Counted from the stretch's first letter, positions 17,754-26,511 are shown. The stretch: DNA of 36,108 bases from Sporosarcina koreensis (GCF_001531445.1 NZ_LQYA01000245.1:90293-126400); one strand, 5' to 3'. Numbers and translations are program-made. The notes: generated by a model not told the origin, from the letters alone.

Positions 17754-18104
17754 TTAGTAGAACCATTTAGGAATGAATATAATCAGACCAATGATGGCGG
17801 AAAAAATCGCGAAAATCAAAACGGCTCCTGAAGCAAGATCCTTCGCCTGTCCTGCGAGAGGGTGTATCTCATTTGTAATGAGATCGACAGTCCTTTCAAT
17901 CGCCGTATTGATCAATTCCAAGGCCGTCATTCCGCCAAAGAGGATTAAAATGATGCACCATTCAGTCGCAGTGAGACCTGTTACAACACCTGCTGTCGTT
18001 ACGATGACAATAGCAAGTGCATGGAACCTAAAGTTCCTTTCAGTCAGAAGGCCATGCTGTATTCCCTTAAACGCATACTGAAAAGATTTGAAGAAAGGAT
18101 GCAT
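17754..18104 (-). CDS. dgkA: Undecaprenol kinase (diacylglycerol kinase family)
   Basis: Small integral membrane kinase that phosphorylates undecaprenol for the lipid-carrier pool of wall synthesis; in Gram-positives it prefers undecaprenol over diacylglycerol. It has 116 residues. The short amphipathic N-terminus has FKSFQYAFKGI and ERNFRFHALA. Three membrane helices follow (about 31-47, 50-65 and 92-113), with the family signature TALELINTAIERTVDL (about 62-77). It starts seven bases after ybeY, in the conserved ybeY-dgkA-cdd-era order. Confidence 0.94.
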   Translation of the reverse strand: MHPFFKSFQYAFKGIQHGLLTERNFRFHALAIVIVTTAGVVTGLTATEWCIILILFGGMTALELINTAIERTVDLITNEIHPLAGQAKDLASGAVLIFAIFSAIIGLIIFIPKWFY

Positions 18105-18111
18105 CTTCGAT

Positions 18112-18582
18112 CTACCTTTCCAGACCGAAAGAAGTCAGGATTTCCTTTTGTCTCCCGAACATCTTCATTTCATCCTCTTCAGTCATATGATCATAGCCTA
18201 GGAGATGCAGGAATCCATGCAATGCCAGAAATCCAATTTCTCGTCTTTCATCGTGGCCGTATTCCGCTGCTTGACTTGCCGCTGTCTCGACTGAAATTAG
18301 AATGTCGCCGAGGACGACAGGCATATCGTCTCCCTGGATAATAGCGACTTCCCCTTCCGTCATCTCCTCAAGTGCAAATGAAATCACATCGGTCGCCTTA
18401 TCTTTTCCCCTGTATTCAGCATTTATTTTCCGGATTTCTTCGTCCGTCATGAACGTTACGGACACTTCTGGATTATCCGAAAGCCCCTCCATTCCCGCAG
18501 CATGATTCAATACTTCTTCTACAAGTCGGGTAATGTCTTCGGTCACTTTCCCCGTTTCGTCATTAAAATAAATATCCAGCAA
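18112..18582 (-). CDS. ybeY: Endoribonuclease YbeY
   Basis: Zinc-dependent endoribonuclease in 16S rRNA 3' maturation and ribosome quality control. It has 156 residues. The zinc motif H-x3-H-x5-H is HGFLHLLGYDH (about 125-135), and the conserved IRKINAEYRGKDKATDVISF block lies at about 51-70. Start TTG at 18582 (codons MLDIYF), with AAGGAAGG upstream; no ATG alternative fits the family N-terminus. Confidence 0.96.
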   Translation of the reverse strand: MLDIYFNDETGKVTEDITRLVEEVLNHAAGMEGLSDNPEVSVTFMTDEEIRKINAEYRGKDKATDVISFALEEMTEGEVAIIQGDDMPVVLGDILISVETAASQAAEYGHDERREIGFLALHGFLHLLGYDHMTEEDEMKMFGRQKEILTSFGLER

Positions 18583-18602
18583 TTCTTTCGCCTTCCTTCT
18601 GA

Positions 18603-20729
18603 TCAGTCCGGATACTCGATCCGGCTATGGAAAATGCCGTTCAACGTTTCACAAATAACATTTTCAACCGTTTTCAATTCTCTCATTGATAAATCGCATT
18701 CATCGAATTGCCCATCATTCAATTTAGAAGTGATAATCGACTTCACCAAATTTGCGATTCTTTCCGGAGTAGGCTCCTTCAAGGAGCGCACTGCCGCTTC
18801 GACACTATCCGCAATTGAAATGATTGCAATTTCCTTCGTCTGCGGTTTTGGACCTGGATAACGGAAATCATCCTCCACCACATCATGTCCCATTTCCTTT
18901 GCCTTTACAAAGAAAAATTTCAAAAAGCTTGTTCCATGGTGCTGCCTTGCAATGTTGATGATTTCAATCGGCATTTTATGCTTGGCAAGCAGGTCAGCTC
19001 CATCATTTGCATGGGCAATAATGATATCACGGCTTTTTTCCGGTGGCAATTCATCATGGGGATTTACAGAGCCATGCTGGTTCTCGATAAAAAATCCAGG
19101 CCGTATCGTCTTCCCGATATCATGATAATAGCTGCCTACCCTCGCAAGCAGACCATCTGCCCCTACAGATTCACATGCAGCATCAGCCAAATTCGCGACC
19201 ATTACACTATGATGATATGTACCTGGTGTTTCGGTGAGCACTTTTTTCAATAGCGGATGATTCGGGTTTGATAATTCTATCAGCCTCATATCCGAGAGCA
19301 GCCCAAATGCGGATTCGAAAAAGGGCATCAATCCTATTGTCAAGGCCCCTGATATGATTCCCGAAGCCAAAGCGGCAATCAAGTAAAATACCAACTCGGA
19401 AAGTTCATACGTAGACTGGGTCATTAGCAAATAGAAACCTATGAAAAGAATATTAGAAGCCGCCACGACGAGGCTTGTCCGTAAAATATTCGACCTTCTT
19501 CCGTTATTCCCTAACACATAGATACTGATGATTCCGCTGAACAAAATATACAGAGCGATCTCCATCTGCATAATTGCAGCGAATCCTTCCTGAAGCATGA
19601 TTCCAGCTGTCGAAGCTGTGATGATCGTCAGCATGAATGCAAGCCTTTCATTCGTCAACAATTTCGCAAGGAGGGGTGCGAGCGCTGTCGGAAATAGGAA
19701 AGCGACCTGCACATCGAACTCTTTATCAATTAAACTGATTAACTTCATCATGATGACGAGGATAAAAAAGATGGAATAGATAATCAATAATGATTTCTTT
19801 TTCTTATTATTATCTTCCCTCCATGTAATAAAGTGCATAAATACAATGGCTGACACAAAAACCACATAAAGCATGAGACCTGCCATCGGCTTGGTGGAGG
19901 ACTGATTCGTCAAAAGACCCGTCAATTCCAATTGTCTATAAATTTCCGAGTCGATGAATTGCCCTTCCCGGACAATGACTTGTCCTTGTAGGATCCTAGT
20001 AGGCTCAACTGCACTCTTTTCTTCTTCGATTCTTTTGTCCGTCAATTCTTTATTGATCGTTTCTGTTTCAACGACAAGTGATCTTCCCAGTGTGATAAGC
20101 GTCTGTAATTCCGCTGGAGGAATCGCTTCTGACAAACGAAGCTTTCTTTCCACTTCGTAGCGGACTGTTGAAAGATCACCGCTCCGTACCGGCTTCGATA
20201 ATTCCTCAACAATAATACTAGAAATTTCGCTCTGCATCTTGCGCAGAACTGATACATCTCTTGTCAACAAACTCGAAATCGCATCATCGGTCAATCTAAG
20301 GGCCGGTTCCTCTTCTTCCAGTTTCAAAAGTTTTTCTCTACTATCCTTTATCTGCTCGGTACGAGTTTTCACTTTTTTATCTGGATCATCGGTGTCTGGA
20401 CCATTTTCCTGCTTTTCCTTTATGATGATATCGAATAGCTCGATCGCGATAGCAGCCCTATTCTTCGCGATATCTTCCGAAAACTGATAAAACGGAGTCA
20501 CTTCGGATTCGATTCTTCGTTTTTCCTGTTCCGTTTTCACAGTGTCTTCAACAGTTTTTAACGAGCGGATCGTCTTCGGAGATATTTTGAATTCATGGAG
20601 CTCATACGTCTCCTGCTTTACATTGCCATACATAAGGGAAAATAATGCGATAGCTGCCAATACAATTACGAACAGTGATAAGTATTTGAATTTCAAGGAT
20701 TTGAAAAGTTTAATGATGGGTGTGAACAC
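18603..20729 (-). CDS. pgpH: 7TM-HD phosphodiesterase PgpH (YqfF)
   Basis: Membrane receptor-like protein with a cytoplasmic HD phosphohydrolase domain that degrades cyclic di-AMP. It has 708 residues. An N-terminal membrane helix lies at about 16-36. The large extracytoplasmic 7TMR-HDED region (about 40-285) is charged and helix-rich. Seven membrane helices follow (about 290-485), then the HD domain (about 495-690) with GTYHHSVMVANLADAA, SYYHDIGK and IINIARQHHGT. The frame opens at TTG 20735, but GGGGGAGG abuts it directly, so GTG at 20729 with a 6-base spacing is preferred. It follows phoH after a hairpin. Confidence 0.95.
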   Translation of the reverse strand: MFTPIIKLFKSLKFKYLSLFVIVLAAIALFSLMYGNVKQETYELHEFKISPKTIRSLKTVEDTVKTEQEKRRIESEVTPFYQFSEDIAKNRAAIAIELFDIIIKEKQENGPDTDDPDKKVKTRTEQIKDSREKLLKLEEEEPALRLTDDAISSLLTRDVSVLRKMQSEISSIIVEELSKPVRSGDLSTVRYEVERKLRLSEAIPPAELQTLITLGRSLVVETETINKELTDKRIEEEKSAVEPTRILQGQVIVREGQFIDSEIYRQLELTGLLTNQSSTKPMAGLMLYVVFVSAIVFMHFITWREDNNKKKKSLLIIYSIFFILVIMMKLISLIDKEFDVQVAFLFPTALAPLLAKLLTNERLAFMLTIITASTAGIMLQEGFAAIMQMEIALYILFSGIISIYVLGNNGRRSNILRTSLVVAASNILFIGFYLLMTQSTYELSELVFYLIAALASGIISGALTIGLMPFFESAFGLLSDMRLIELSNPNHPLLKKVLTETPGTYHHSVMVANLADAACESVGADGLLARVGSYYHDIGKTIRPGFFIENQHGSVNPHDELPPEKSRDIIIAHANDGADLLAKHKMPIEIINIARQHHGTSFLKFFFVKAKEMGHDVVEDDFRYPGPKPQTKEIAIISIADSVEAAVRSLKEPTPERIANLVKSIITSKLNDGQFDECDLSMRELKTVENVICETLNGIFHSRIEYPD

Positions 20730-20783
20730 AAACAACCTCCCCCTATCTCTCTTTATCTTTACACCGTTTTCAAAATGATGAAA

Positions 20784-20809
20784 GAGCAGTCATTTTAGGA
20801 TGACTGCTC
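20784..20809 (-). terminator. Hairpin over the phoH stop codon, possible attenuator before pgpH
   Basis: GAGCAGTCAT at 20784-20793 and ATGACTGCTC at 20800-20809 form a perfect 10-bp stem with a 6-base loop; the phoH TAA is in the loop. Only CTCTTTCATC follows on the minus strand, so termination would be partial. It may trim 3' ends or lower pgpH expression. Confidence 0.6.
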
Positions 20810-21754
20810 ACTTTCATATGCTTCAATGATTTTCGCCACAATCGGATGACGAACGACGTCGCCCTGCTCCAAGTATTGGAAATGAATTTCAGGTACTTTT
20901 TTCAAAATCGCTTCGGAGGCAATCAATCCCGAGTCAACACCCCGTGGCAAATCGATTTGTGTCTTGTCTCCTGTAATCACCATTTTGGACCCGAATCCGA
21001 GTCGAGTCAAAAACATTTTCATTTGCGCTTTCGTCGTATTCTGAGCCTCATCAAGGATGACAAACGCATCATCAAGCGTACGCCCCCTCATATACGCCAA
21101 GGGAGCGATTTCAATCACCCCACGCTCTATGAGCCGTTCTGTATGTTCCGTCCCTAGCACGTCATGCAGAGCGTCATAGAGAGGACGCAAATAAGGATCC
21201 ACCTTCTCTTTCAAGTCACCGGGCAAGAATCCAAGGCTTTCACCAGCCTCGACAGCAGGCCGCGTCAAAATGATTCTTTTTACGGACCCTGTCTTCATCG
21301 CCTGTACGGCAAGAACAACTGCGAGATACGTCTTTCCGGTACCCGCTGGCCCGATGCAGAAGACGAGGTCATTCTTCCGGATGGCATGTATATATTCGCG
21401 CTGCCCGATCGTCTTTGCCCGAATCGCCTTTCCTTTTGCTGTCCTGGCAATCTCCTCATCGTATAACTCAGCAAAATATTCAATCGTCCCGTTTTTCACC
21501 ATTTCGATAGCGGTGGAAATATCGCGTAAATTGATATTGACGCCTTTACGAATTACTTTCAATAGTTGCTCCAGGAGATACTTCCCTGCAATAATATCCT
21601 GTTCCTCACCAGCTAGCGAAATGGTATCTCCTCTGGTGAGTATGGAAATATTCATGGACTCTTCAATCAATTTCATATTTTGATCGGAAATGCCTAGAAG
21701 CATGACAGCCTCATTCGGCTCCTCGATATGAAGTTGAATCAGTTGTTCGCTCAA
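20795..21754 (-). CDS. phoH: PhoH-like ATPase/ribonuclease protein
   Basis: Cytoplasmic P-loop protein of the PhoH family, genetically linked to ybeY and RNA metabolism in most Firmicutes. It has 319 residues. The N-terminal KH-like region spans about 1-75. The ATPase core has Walker A GPAGTGKT (about 139-146), RPAVEAGESLGFLPGDL (about 174-190), Walker B FVILDEAQN (about 230-238) and GDKTQIDLP (about 259-267). Start TTG at 21754, with AAGGAGAC located in the last codons of yqfD, so it is coupled to yqfD. Confidence 0.96.
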   Translation of the reverse strand: MSEQLIQLHIEEPNEAVMLLGISDQNMKLIEESMNISILTRGDTISLAGEEQDIIAGKYLLEQLLKVIRKGVNINLRDISTAIEMVKNGTIEYFAELYDEEIARTAKGKAIRAKTIGQREYIHAIRKNDLVFCIGPAGTGKTYLAVVLAVQAMKTGSVKRIILTRPAVEAGESLGFLPGDLKEKVDPYLRPLYDALHDVLGTEHTERLIERGVIEIAPLAYMRGRTLDDAFVILDEAQNTTKAQMKMFLTRLGFGSKMVITGDKTQIDLPRGVDSGLIASEAILKKVPEIHFQYLEQGDVVRHPIVAKIIEAYESEQSS

Positions 21755-21759
21755 TAGTT

Positions 21760-22863
21760 TCAGTCTCCTTGGGATAACGGTCTTTTTATCGCTATATTCT
21801 CATTCATTAAAAATAATATAGTCCCCTCAACTGTATCATTTCCAAACGTCAAGTGTAAAATGTTTTCATCTTTTATTATGAGATCGGATTGGGTTTCCGT
21901 TAAAATCTTGTATTTTAACAATGGAAGGATGACATCTTCCTCCATGCCTTCTGTCAGCTCGAATTGATCGATACGATCTTCCCTGTCCCTTTCCGTCCAG
22001 ATGAATGATTGAAGCTTCGGCATCCCTCCGCCCTTCCACACAATCGGCGATCTCCAATGGATAATCATATTTTCTTCACCAAGCAATTGGTAATCAACTG
22101 TTTTTGGTATTTTGAAAGAGTATTCCATCCAAAAATCGGCATACACCAAACCTTCTGCCCCGACGACTGTCCTTTTATTCCCTTGCTCCAATATGCCTGT
22201 CGCCAACAAATCTCCTTTTTTAACAGTCTGGTGTACACGAGCAACCCTTTCTCCCCTGCTCAATTGAAAGCCGGTGATGACTCCGCCTGTACGGGCAACA
22301 AGATCGGAAGGCGGGCCAGTTTTTTCAACACCGTCATTCAATTTCGGGGAGAGCATCGGAATGACCGTCAATGTACTCCCTGACCTTTTAAATCGCACCC
22401 AGGAAAGGGAAGGATCCTCTACCATGAGCGACCTCCGGATTTCTCCTTCATCCGGAATCAAGTGAAGCGGCCGGAACATGGTGATTGAAGTTTCCTCCAA
22501 CTTGTTGCCGATCCGTTCCGCCACTTCAGGCACGTCGGTTTCAATGTCGATTTGCCAAAGGAACAAGGATGCGAGCAGCGGAATAATGCATGCAATAAGA
22601 AAACGGAAAGACGAGAATACCCTTTTTTCCACTGCACCTTCATCCGCCATTCTGATTGTTACTTTCATTTTAAAACGGCGCCTATGTTTCCTTATTACCT
22701 GAATGCCTTTTTTATCGGTGCGAAACCGTATCCCCTTTCCTGATTCCATAATTCCAGAAATCTTCACACCGGAGCCCACTAGGAAAGATAGGAATCTGGA
22801 CGGATCCGTTTTGCCTGTGAGGACGACGTTAAATCTTTTATGAATCATAGGCGCCAGGTCCAC
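21760..22863 (-). CDS. yqfD: Sporulation protein YqfD
   Basis: Membrane protein of the sporulation YqfD family, sigma-E dependent in B. subtilis. It has 367 residues from GTG at 22863, or 362 from ATG at 22848; neither start has a clear ribosome site, and the gene begins inside the end of yqfC. Visible are a soluble N-terminal domain (about 1-90), one membrane helix FLIACIIPLLASLFLW (about 88-103), and an external C-terminal domain with SWVRFKRSGSTLTV and DLVARTGGVITGFQLSRGERV, typical of the family. The N-terminus is shorter than in B. subtilis. The pairing yqfC-yqfD-phoH is conserved among endospore formers. Confidence 0.9.
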   Translation of the reverse strand: MDLAPMIHKRFNVVLTGKTDPSRFLSFLVGSGVKISGIMESGKGIRFRTDKKGIQVIRKHRRRFKMKVTIRMADEGAVEKRVFSSFRFLIACIIPLLASLFLWQIDIETDVPEVAERIGNKLEETSITMFRPLHLIPDEGEIRRSLMVEDPSLSWVRFKRSGSTLTVIPMLSPKLNDGVEKTGPPSDLVARTGGVITGFQLSRGERVARVHQTVKKGDLLATGILEQGNKRTVVGAEGLVYADFWMEYSFKIPKTVDYQLLGEENMIIHWRSPIVWKGGGMPKLQSFIWTERDREDRIDQFELTEGMEEDVILPLLKYKILTETQSDLIIKDENILHLTFGNDTVEGTILFLMNENIAIKRPLSQGD

Positions 22864-23095
22864 TTTTCAATTCTTTGATGGTTACTGTTGTTAATGTTTC
22901 AAAAGAGAATACCGCCATTTCTTCCGACAATGTTTCAACGATGAGATCCTCACCCGTTGCCTCTACGACATGGTCCCCACTTCGGATCACAGCATAGTCA
23001 GGTCCCAGTTTCAATAAGGAATAAGGGCCTGTGATCCTGACCGAAACAAATTCTTCAATCGTTACAGATGAGTTCATTTTAAATAATTTTTTCAA
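22838..23095 (-). CDS. yqfC: Sporulation protein YqfC (YabP-like fold)
   Basis: Small cytoplasmic protein of 85 residues whose family (YqfC/YabP) belongs to the sigma-E sporulation regulon in B. subtilis. The IRITGPYSLLKLGPDYAVIR-like block appears here as VRITGPYSLLKLGPDY (about 19-34), followed by a short beta-rich C-terminal half. Start TTG at 23095; its AGGGGG ribosome site lies seven bases upstream, within the 3' arm of a hairpin. It overlaps yqfD by 26 bases. Confidence 0.88.
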   Translation of the reverse strand: MKKLFKMNSSVTIEEFVSVRITGPYSLLKLGPDYAVIRSGDHVVEATGEDLIVETLSEEMAVFSFETLTTVTIKELKSGPGAYDS

Positions 23096-23137
23096 GATAA
23101 AACCCCCTATCCAAGCCTATGATTTGGATAAGGGGTC
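23096..23137 (-). terminator. Hairpin/terminator after the nfeD-floA operon that contains the yqfC ribosome site
   Basis: ACCCCTTATCCAA and TTGGATAGGGGGT (minus strand, 23124-23136 and 23102-23114) form a 12-13 bp stem followed by TTTTATC. The AGGGGG of yqfC is the 3' arm. A CATAGGCTT resembling a sigma-E -10 lies in the loop and 3' arm (23113-23121). Confidence 0.75.
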
Positions 23138-23142
23138 AATGA

Positions 23143-23634
23143 TTATTGTTTTGATTTGGGAGGGCCCAAAATTTCGGAGAAAATGATTCCTTTGATCAAG
23201 TCTTGTTCACTTGTTGGAATCATTTCAGTATGCTTCACCGGTTCTTTTGAAACGAGGGTACCCTGATGAGCCGATAATCGGCCACGATGCGGCTCCCGCT
23301 TCGATGTCCTGTCATTCCTCTTATCCGTGTGAACTGGAACTTCCTTTACCTGCACCCTGCTTTCAGCTTCTTTTGCCTTGGAAGGCAATGAAACGGCTGG
23401 AGCAGGTTTGTGCTCAGGTGACTGCCTGCTTGGCGGTTCATCTACTTCTGTTTGAAATTCACGCTGGATTTCCTTGTACATTTCCTGTGTCATTTCTTTC
23501 AATTTACGCATCGGATCAGGAGAGTCCGTCTGCGTGGTCTGTTGTCTCTTTTGTGTCTTCGGTGCGTCTTCCGGCTTTTTCCCTCTGAAGAGCATACTGA
23601 TGATTCCGAGGACGACAAAAATCAGTATTTCCAT
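23143..23634 (-). CDS. Uncharacterised membrane-anchored protein downstream of floA
   Basis: Protein of 163 residues with no recognised domain. One N-terminal membrane helix (MEILIFVVLGIISMLF, 1-16) is followed by a long, highly charged, proline-rich segment (17-140) that looks disordered. A short hydrophobic C-terminal block DLIKGIIFSEILGPPKSK (about 144-161) resembles a conserved tail of small proteins found beside floA in other Bacilli. ATG at 23634 follows AAAGGGG. It is third in nfeD-floA, where B. subtilis has yqfB, but I see no likeness to YqfB. Possibly a FloA-associated microdomain protein (inference from position). Confidence 0.75.
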   Translation of the reverse strand: MEILIFVVLGIISMLFRGKKPEDAPKTQKRQQTTQTDSPDPMRKLKEMTQEMYKEIQREFQTEVDEPPSRQSPEHKPAPAVSLPSKAKEAESRVQVKEVPVHTDKRNDRTSKREPHRGRLSAHQGTLVSKEPVKHTEMIPTSEQDLIKGIIFSEILGPPKSKQ

Positions 23635-23671
23635 CTGTGCATCCCCTTTCCGGGAATTATACGCTCAAACG

Positions 23672-24691
23672 TCACTCTTTCGTTGTGTCCGGTTTTTGCT
23701 GATCCACACCGATTTTGCTGATGGAATCGCGCATACCCGTGTCAGCCTGGATATTTTTGTAGTTCATATAATCCATGATGCCAATATTGCCCGTCCGAAG
23801 TGCTTCCGCCATCGCAAGAGGAACTTCTGCCTCCGCTCCGACCACTTTCGCGCGCATTTCTTGAACTTTTGCCTTCATTTCCTGTTCATTCGCTACAGCC
23901 ATCGCACGACGTTCTTCCGCTTTCGCCTGTGCTATATTCTTATCAGCCATCGCTTGTTCAGTTTGAAGTTCTGCACCGATATTTTTACCGATATCAACGT
24001 CCGCGATATCGATGGACAAGATTTCGAAAGCAGTTCCGGAGTCAAGACCTTTCGCCAAAACCGTTTGGGAAATCAAATCCGGGTTTTCCAACACTTTCGC
24101 ATGGTCGACGGAAGAACCGATTGTCGAAACAATTCCTTCCCCGACACGTGCAACTACAGTTTCTTCACCTGCACCACCGACAAGACGATCGATGTTAGCA
24201 CGGACAGTAATCCGCGCCTTCGCCTTCACTTCGATACCGTTCATGGCCACACCTGCAATAAATGGTGTTTCAATGACTTTCGGGTTTACAGACATTTGTA
24301 CCGCTTCAAGAACGTCACGGCCCGCCAGGTCAATCGCTGCGGCACGTTCGAATGACAACTCGATATTCGCACGATGGGCGGCAATCAAAGCATTGACAAC
24401 GCGGTCAACATTACCGCCCGCCAAGTAATGGCTTTCAAGCTGGTTGATTGCAACATTCAAACCTGCTTTATGGGCCTTGATCAACGGATTGACGACCCTG
24501 CTCGGAATTACCCGGCGGAGACGCATTCCGATCAACGTGAAAATGCTTACACGCACACCCGCTGCTAATGCAGATATCCATAGCGTTACAGGTACGAGTG
24601 TGAAAAACACTGACAATATGATAATCGCAAGGATAACGATTCCACCTGTCACTAATAGACCTCCAGCTCCAGCTCCAGCAATTAAATCCAT
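23672..24691 (-). CDS. floA: Flotillin-like protein FloA
   Basis: Scaffold of functional membrane microdomains, influencing membrane fluidity, secretion and signalling. It has 339 residues, near B. subtilis FloA. An N-terminal hydrophobic hairpin (about 8-45) is followed by the SPFH domain (about 50-200), containing [19 protein letters not shown] and [20 protein letters not shown]. An Ala/Glu-rich coiled-coil flotillin region spans about 220-305 ([20 protein letters not shown] and following). The ATG shares one base with the nfeD stop (TAATG), so translation is coupled. Confidence 0.96.
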   Translation of the reverse strand: MDLIAGAGAGGLLVTGGIVILAIIILSVFFTLVPVTLWISALAAGVRVSIFTLIGMRLRRVIPSRVVNPLIKAHKAGLNVAINQLESHYLAGGNVDRVVNALIAAHRANIELSFERAAAIDLAGRDVLEAVQMSVNPKVIETPFIAGVAMNGIEVKAKARITVRANIDRLVGGAGEETVVARVGEGIVSTIGSSVDHAKVLENPDLISQTVLAKGLDSGTAFEILSIDIADVDIGKNIGAELQTEQAMADKNIAQAKAEERRAMAVANEQEMKAKVQEMRAKVVGAEAEVPLAMAEALRTGNIGIMDYMNYKNIQADTGMRDSISKIGVDQQKPDTTKE

Positions 24692-26028
24692 TATTCAATT
24701 TCCCCCTTTTCTTCGAATTCCCGAACGACTATCCGGGATCCTTCAACCTTCACAATGATAACATGTTTTCCTTTATCGATGTAGCTTCCTTGTGAAACGA
24801 CATCGATGCGCTCGCCTTCCATTTCAATCGTGCCTGATGGTCGGAGTGGTGTGATTGTGCTTGCCTTCTTGCCAAGCAGATCAACCCTATTGACATTCGA
24901 CACATATCCACTTTCCGTGTCAGTCGAATCCATCAGCACCATTTTGTTCAGCAAGTGCAGTCTCCTACCGAAAAACTTCATAATGATCACCATCCCGCTG
25001 ACGGCCACTGCAATCGCGATCAGGACAGAATACGCCATGAACATCGGATTGGCACCCGCCAAAATGATACTTACAACGATAGCGACAGATCCAAGAACGC
25101 CCGCTATCCCACCCGCTATGAAAAACTCAAGTACAATGAGCCCTAAGCCGATAATGAAGAGAATCAATGTTTCATACCCAGCAAGACCCGCTATGAGATG
25201 ACCGAAAAAGAATAGCAGCAATGCCGAAAGCGCCATCGTTCCCGGCACACCGAAACCCGGGGAATAGAGCTCTACGACGAGGCCTAATCCCGCAATCGAC
25301 AATAGGATTGGAACGACGATCGGATTTGTAACAAATCGTGCAATGCCTTCCGCAAAAGTTACTTGCGTCTTAACAATGTCGGCATTTTCCAACCCGTTCT
25401 CTTTTAGAAGTTCCTCGAAAGAAGAAACAGTACCTTCACTATATTCGACTTCGAACGCCTCGTTTGCAGTCAGAGTCAGCAGTTCTCCGATCCCAGCATG
25501 ATATTGGTGTAAATCGGTTGAATCATCGGCCATTGCAAACGCATATTGCGGGTCGCGGCCGGATGATTCTGCCGCGCTCTCCATTTCCTTCACCCAAAGG
25601 CTATGCGCCTTGCTTTCAACTGCATTTCCTGATCCGTCGACTGCTTGGGCCGCACCAATCTTACCATTCGGAGACATATAGATCTTATCTGCATGTAAAG
25701 CGATGTGCGCACCAGCAGAAATCGCACGATAATTGATGTAGGCAATTATTTCGGTTTTCTTCTTTGTTTCATCAATGAGTTGCCCAATTTCACCTGCAGC
25801 ATCCGTAAAACCGCCAAGTGTGTCGATCTCAAGAATGATTGCATCGGCCCCCGCTTCCTCGGCTTCCTTGAAGGAACGCTTCAAATAGGCGTAAAGCCCT
25901 TTTTCCACTTCCTTGTTTAATTTTACGTGATAGACTTTTTCGGCTGCTGCATCCGTTGTTGCAAAAGGAACCGAAATCGCAGATAGGAATAAAATGAACA
26001 GGAGTAGCTTCCCTATCATTTTACGCAT
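24691..26028 (-). CDS. yqeZ: NfeD-family membrane protease-like protein (YqeZ)
   Basis: Partner of the flotillin FloA. It has 445 residues: a signal peptide (about 6-28, ending ATTDAAA), a ClpP-class serine protease domain (about 35-215) with ILEIDTLGG, the candidate nucleophile in [13 protein letters not shown] and [11 protein letters not shown], a cluster of membrane helices (about 228-345), and a C-terminal NfeD OB-fold domain (about 365-445). GTG at 26040 lies inside the AGAGGTGA ribosome site, so ATG at 26028 is chosen. It heads nfeD-floA behind a sigma-W-like promoter, as in B. subtilis yqeZ-yqfA-yqfB. Confidence 0.93.
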   Translation of the reverse strand: MRKMIGKLLLFILFLSAISVPFATTDAAAEKVYHVKLNKEVEKGLYAYLKRSFKEAEEAGADAIILEIDTLGGFTDAAGEIGQLIDETKKKTEIIAYINYRAISAGAHIALHADKIYMSPNGKIGAAQAVDGSGNAVESKAHSLWVKEMESAAESSGRDPQYAFAMADDSTDLHQYHAGIGELLTLTANEAFEVEYSEGTVSSFEELLKENGLENADIVKTQVTFAEGIARFVTNPIVVPILLSIAGLGLVVELYSPGFGVPGTMALSALLLFFFGHLIAGLAGYETLILFIIGLGLIVLEFFIAGGIAGVLGSVAIVVSIILAGANPMFMAYSVLIAIAVAVSGMVIIMKFFGRRLHLLNKMVLMDSTDTESGYVSNVNRVDLLGKKASTITPLRPSGTIEMEGERIDVVSQGSYIDKGKHVIIVKVEGSRIVVREFEEKGEIE

Positions 26029-26068
26029 TCGTACATTCACCTCTTTCTTAAGACCATTATACCTTCTT

Positions 26069-26095
26069 TACGTATCTTCTTGCTAAAAAGTTTCA
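26069..26095 (-). promoter_or_regulatory. Sigma-W-type promoter for yqeZ-floA
   Basis: Minus strand TGAAAC (26090-26095), a 17-base spacer and CGTA (26069-26072) match the sigma-W consensus. A TATAAT at 26056-26061 just downstream lacks a proper -35. The B. subtilis orthologous operon is known to belong to the sigma-W regulon. Confidence 0.8.
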
Positions 26096-26105
26096 TTTTA
26101 AACAG

Positions 26106-26142
26106 TACAAAAACCGGAAAATCCAAAAGGATTTTCCGGTTT
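26106..26142 (-). terminator. Terminator after rpsU
   Basis: AACCGGAAAATCC (26112-26124) and GGATTTTCCGGTT (26129-26141) form a perfect 13-bp stem with an AAAA/TTTT loop, followed on the minus strand by TTTTTG. Confidence 0.9.
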
Positions 26143-26185
26143 CATTCATAACATGCTTATTTTTGTTAGTTAATATGGACAGATA

Positions 26186-26359
26186 TTAGAATTTACGCTT
26201 ACGAGCAGCCTCAGACTTCTTTTTACGTTTGACACTTGGCTTCTCATAGAACTCACGCTTTCTTACCTCTTGTATTGTACCACTTTTTGATACAGTACGT
26301 TTGAAGCGGCGAAGAGCATCTTCAAGCGATTCATTTTTGCGAACGACAGTTTTCGTCAT
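26186..26359 (-). CDS. rpsU: Small ribosomal subunit protein bS21
   Basis: Basic 30S protein of 57 residues: [20 protein letters not shown] at the N-terminus and a lysine/arginine-rich tail ending RKRKF, the standard bS21 pattern. The frame extends upstream to 26431, but GGAGGGAGGG before ATG at 26359 and the family length fix the start. It has a strong promoter and its own terminator; the usual downstream partner yqeY is not present. Confidence 0.97.
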   Translation of the reverse strand: MTKTVVRKNESLEDALRRFKRTVSKSGTIQEVRKREFYEKPSVKRKKKSEAARKRKF

Positions 26360-26392
26360 ATCTCTTGTCCCTCCCTCCGAGCACACTTCGAA

Positions 26393-26448
26393 ACAAGGCG
26401 TTACTCCTTGTACTAAAAAATTATAACGCACTATGCGCGAGTGGTCAA
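26393..26448 (-). promoter_or_regulatory. Sigma-A promoter and leader hairpin of rpsU
   Basis: TTGACC (26443-26448), a 17-base spacer and TATAAT (26420-26425) on the minus strand. The transcript leader begins with an inverted repeat ACAAGG-N7-CCTTGT (arms at 26406-26411 and 26393-26398) shortly after the start site. Confidence 0.85.
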
Positions 26449-26511
26449 TAAAAAACTTTCAAAATATCTTTGGGAAATAGGAAAATTTCCTTTTACCGGA
26501 CAAAAACGCTA

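Noticed and set aside
23474..24355. 293-codon plus-strand frame opposite floA
   Set aside because: Fully antisense to floA and its downstream gene; low-complexity Phe/His/Arg-rich translation, no domain, no ribosome site.
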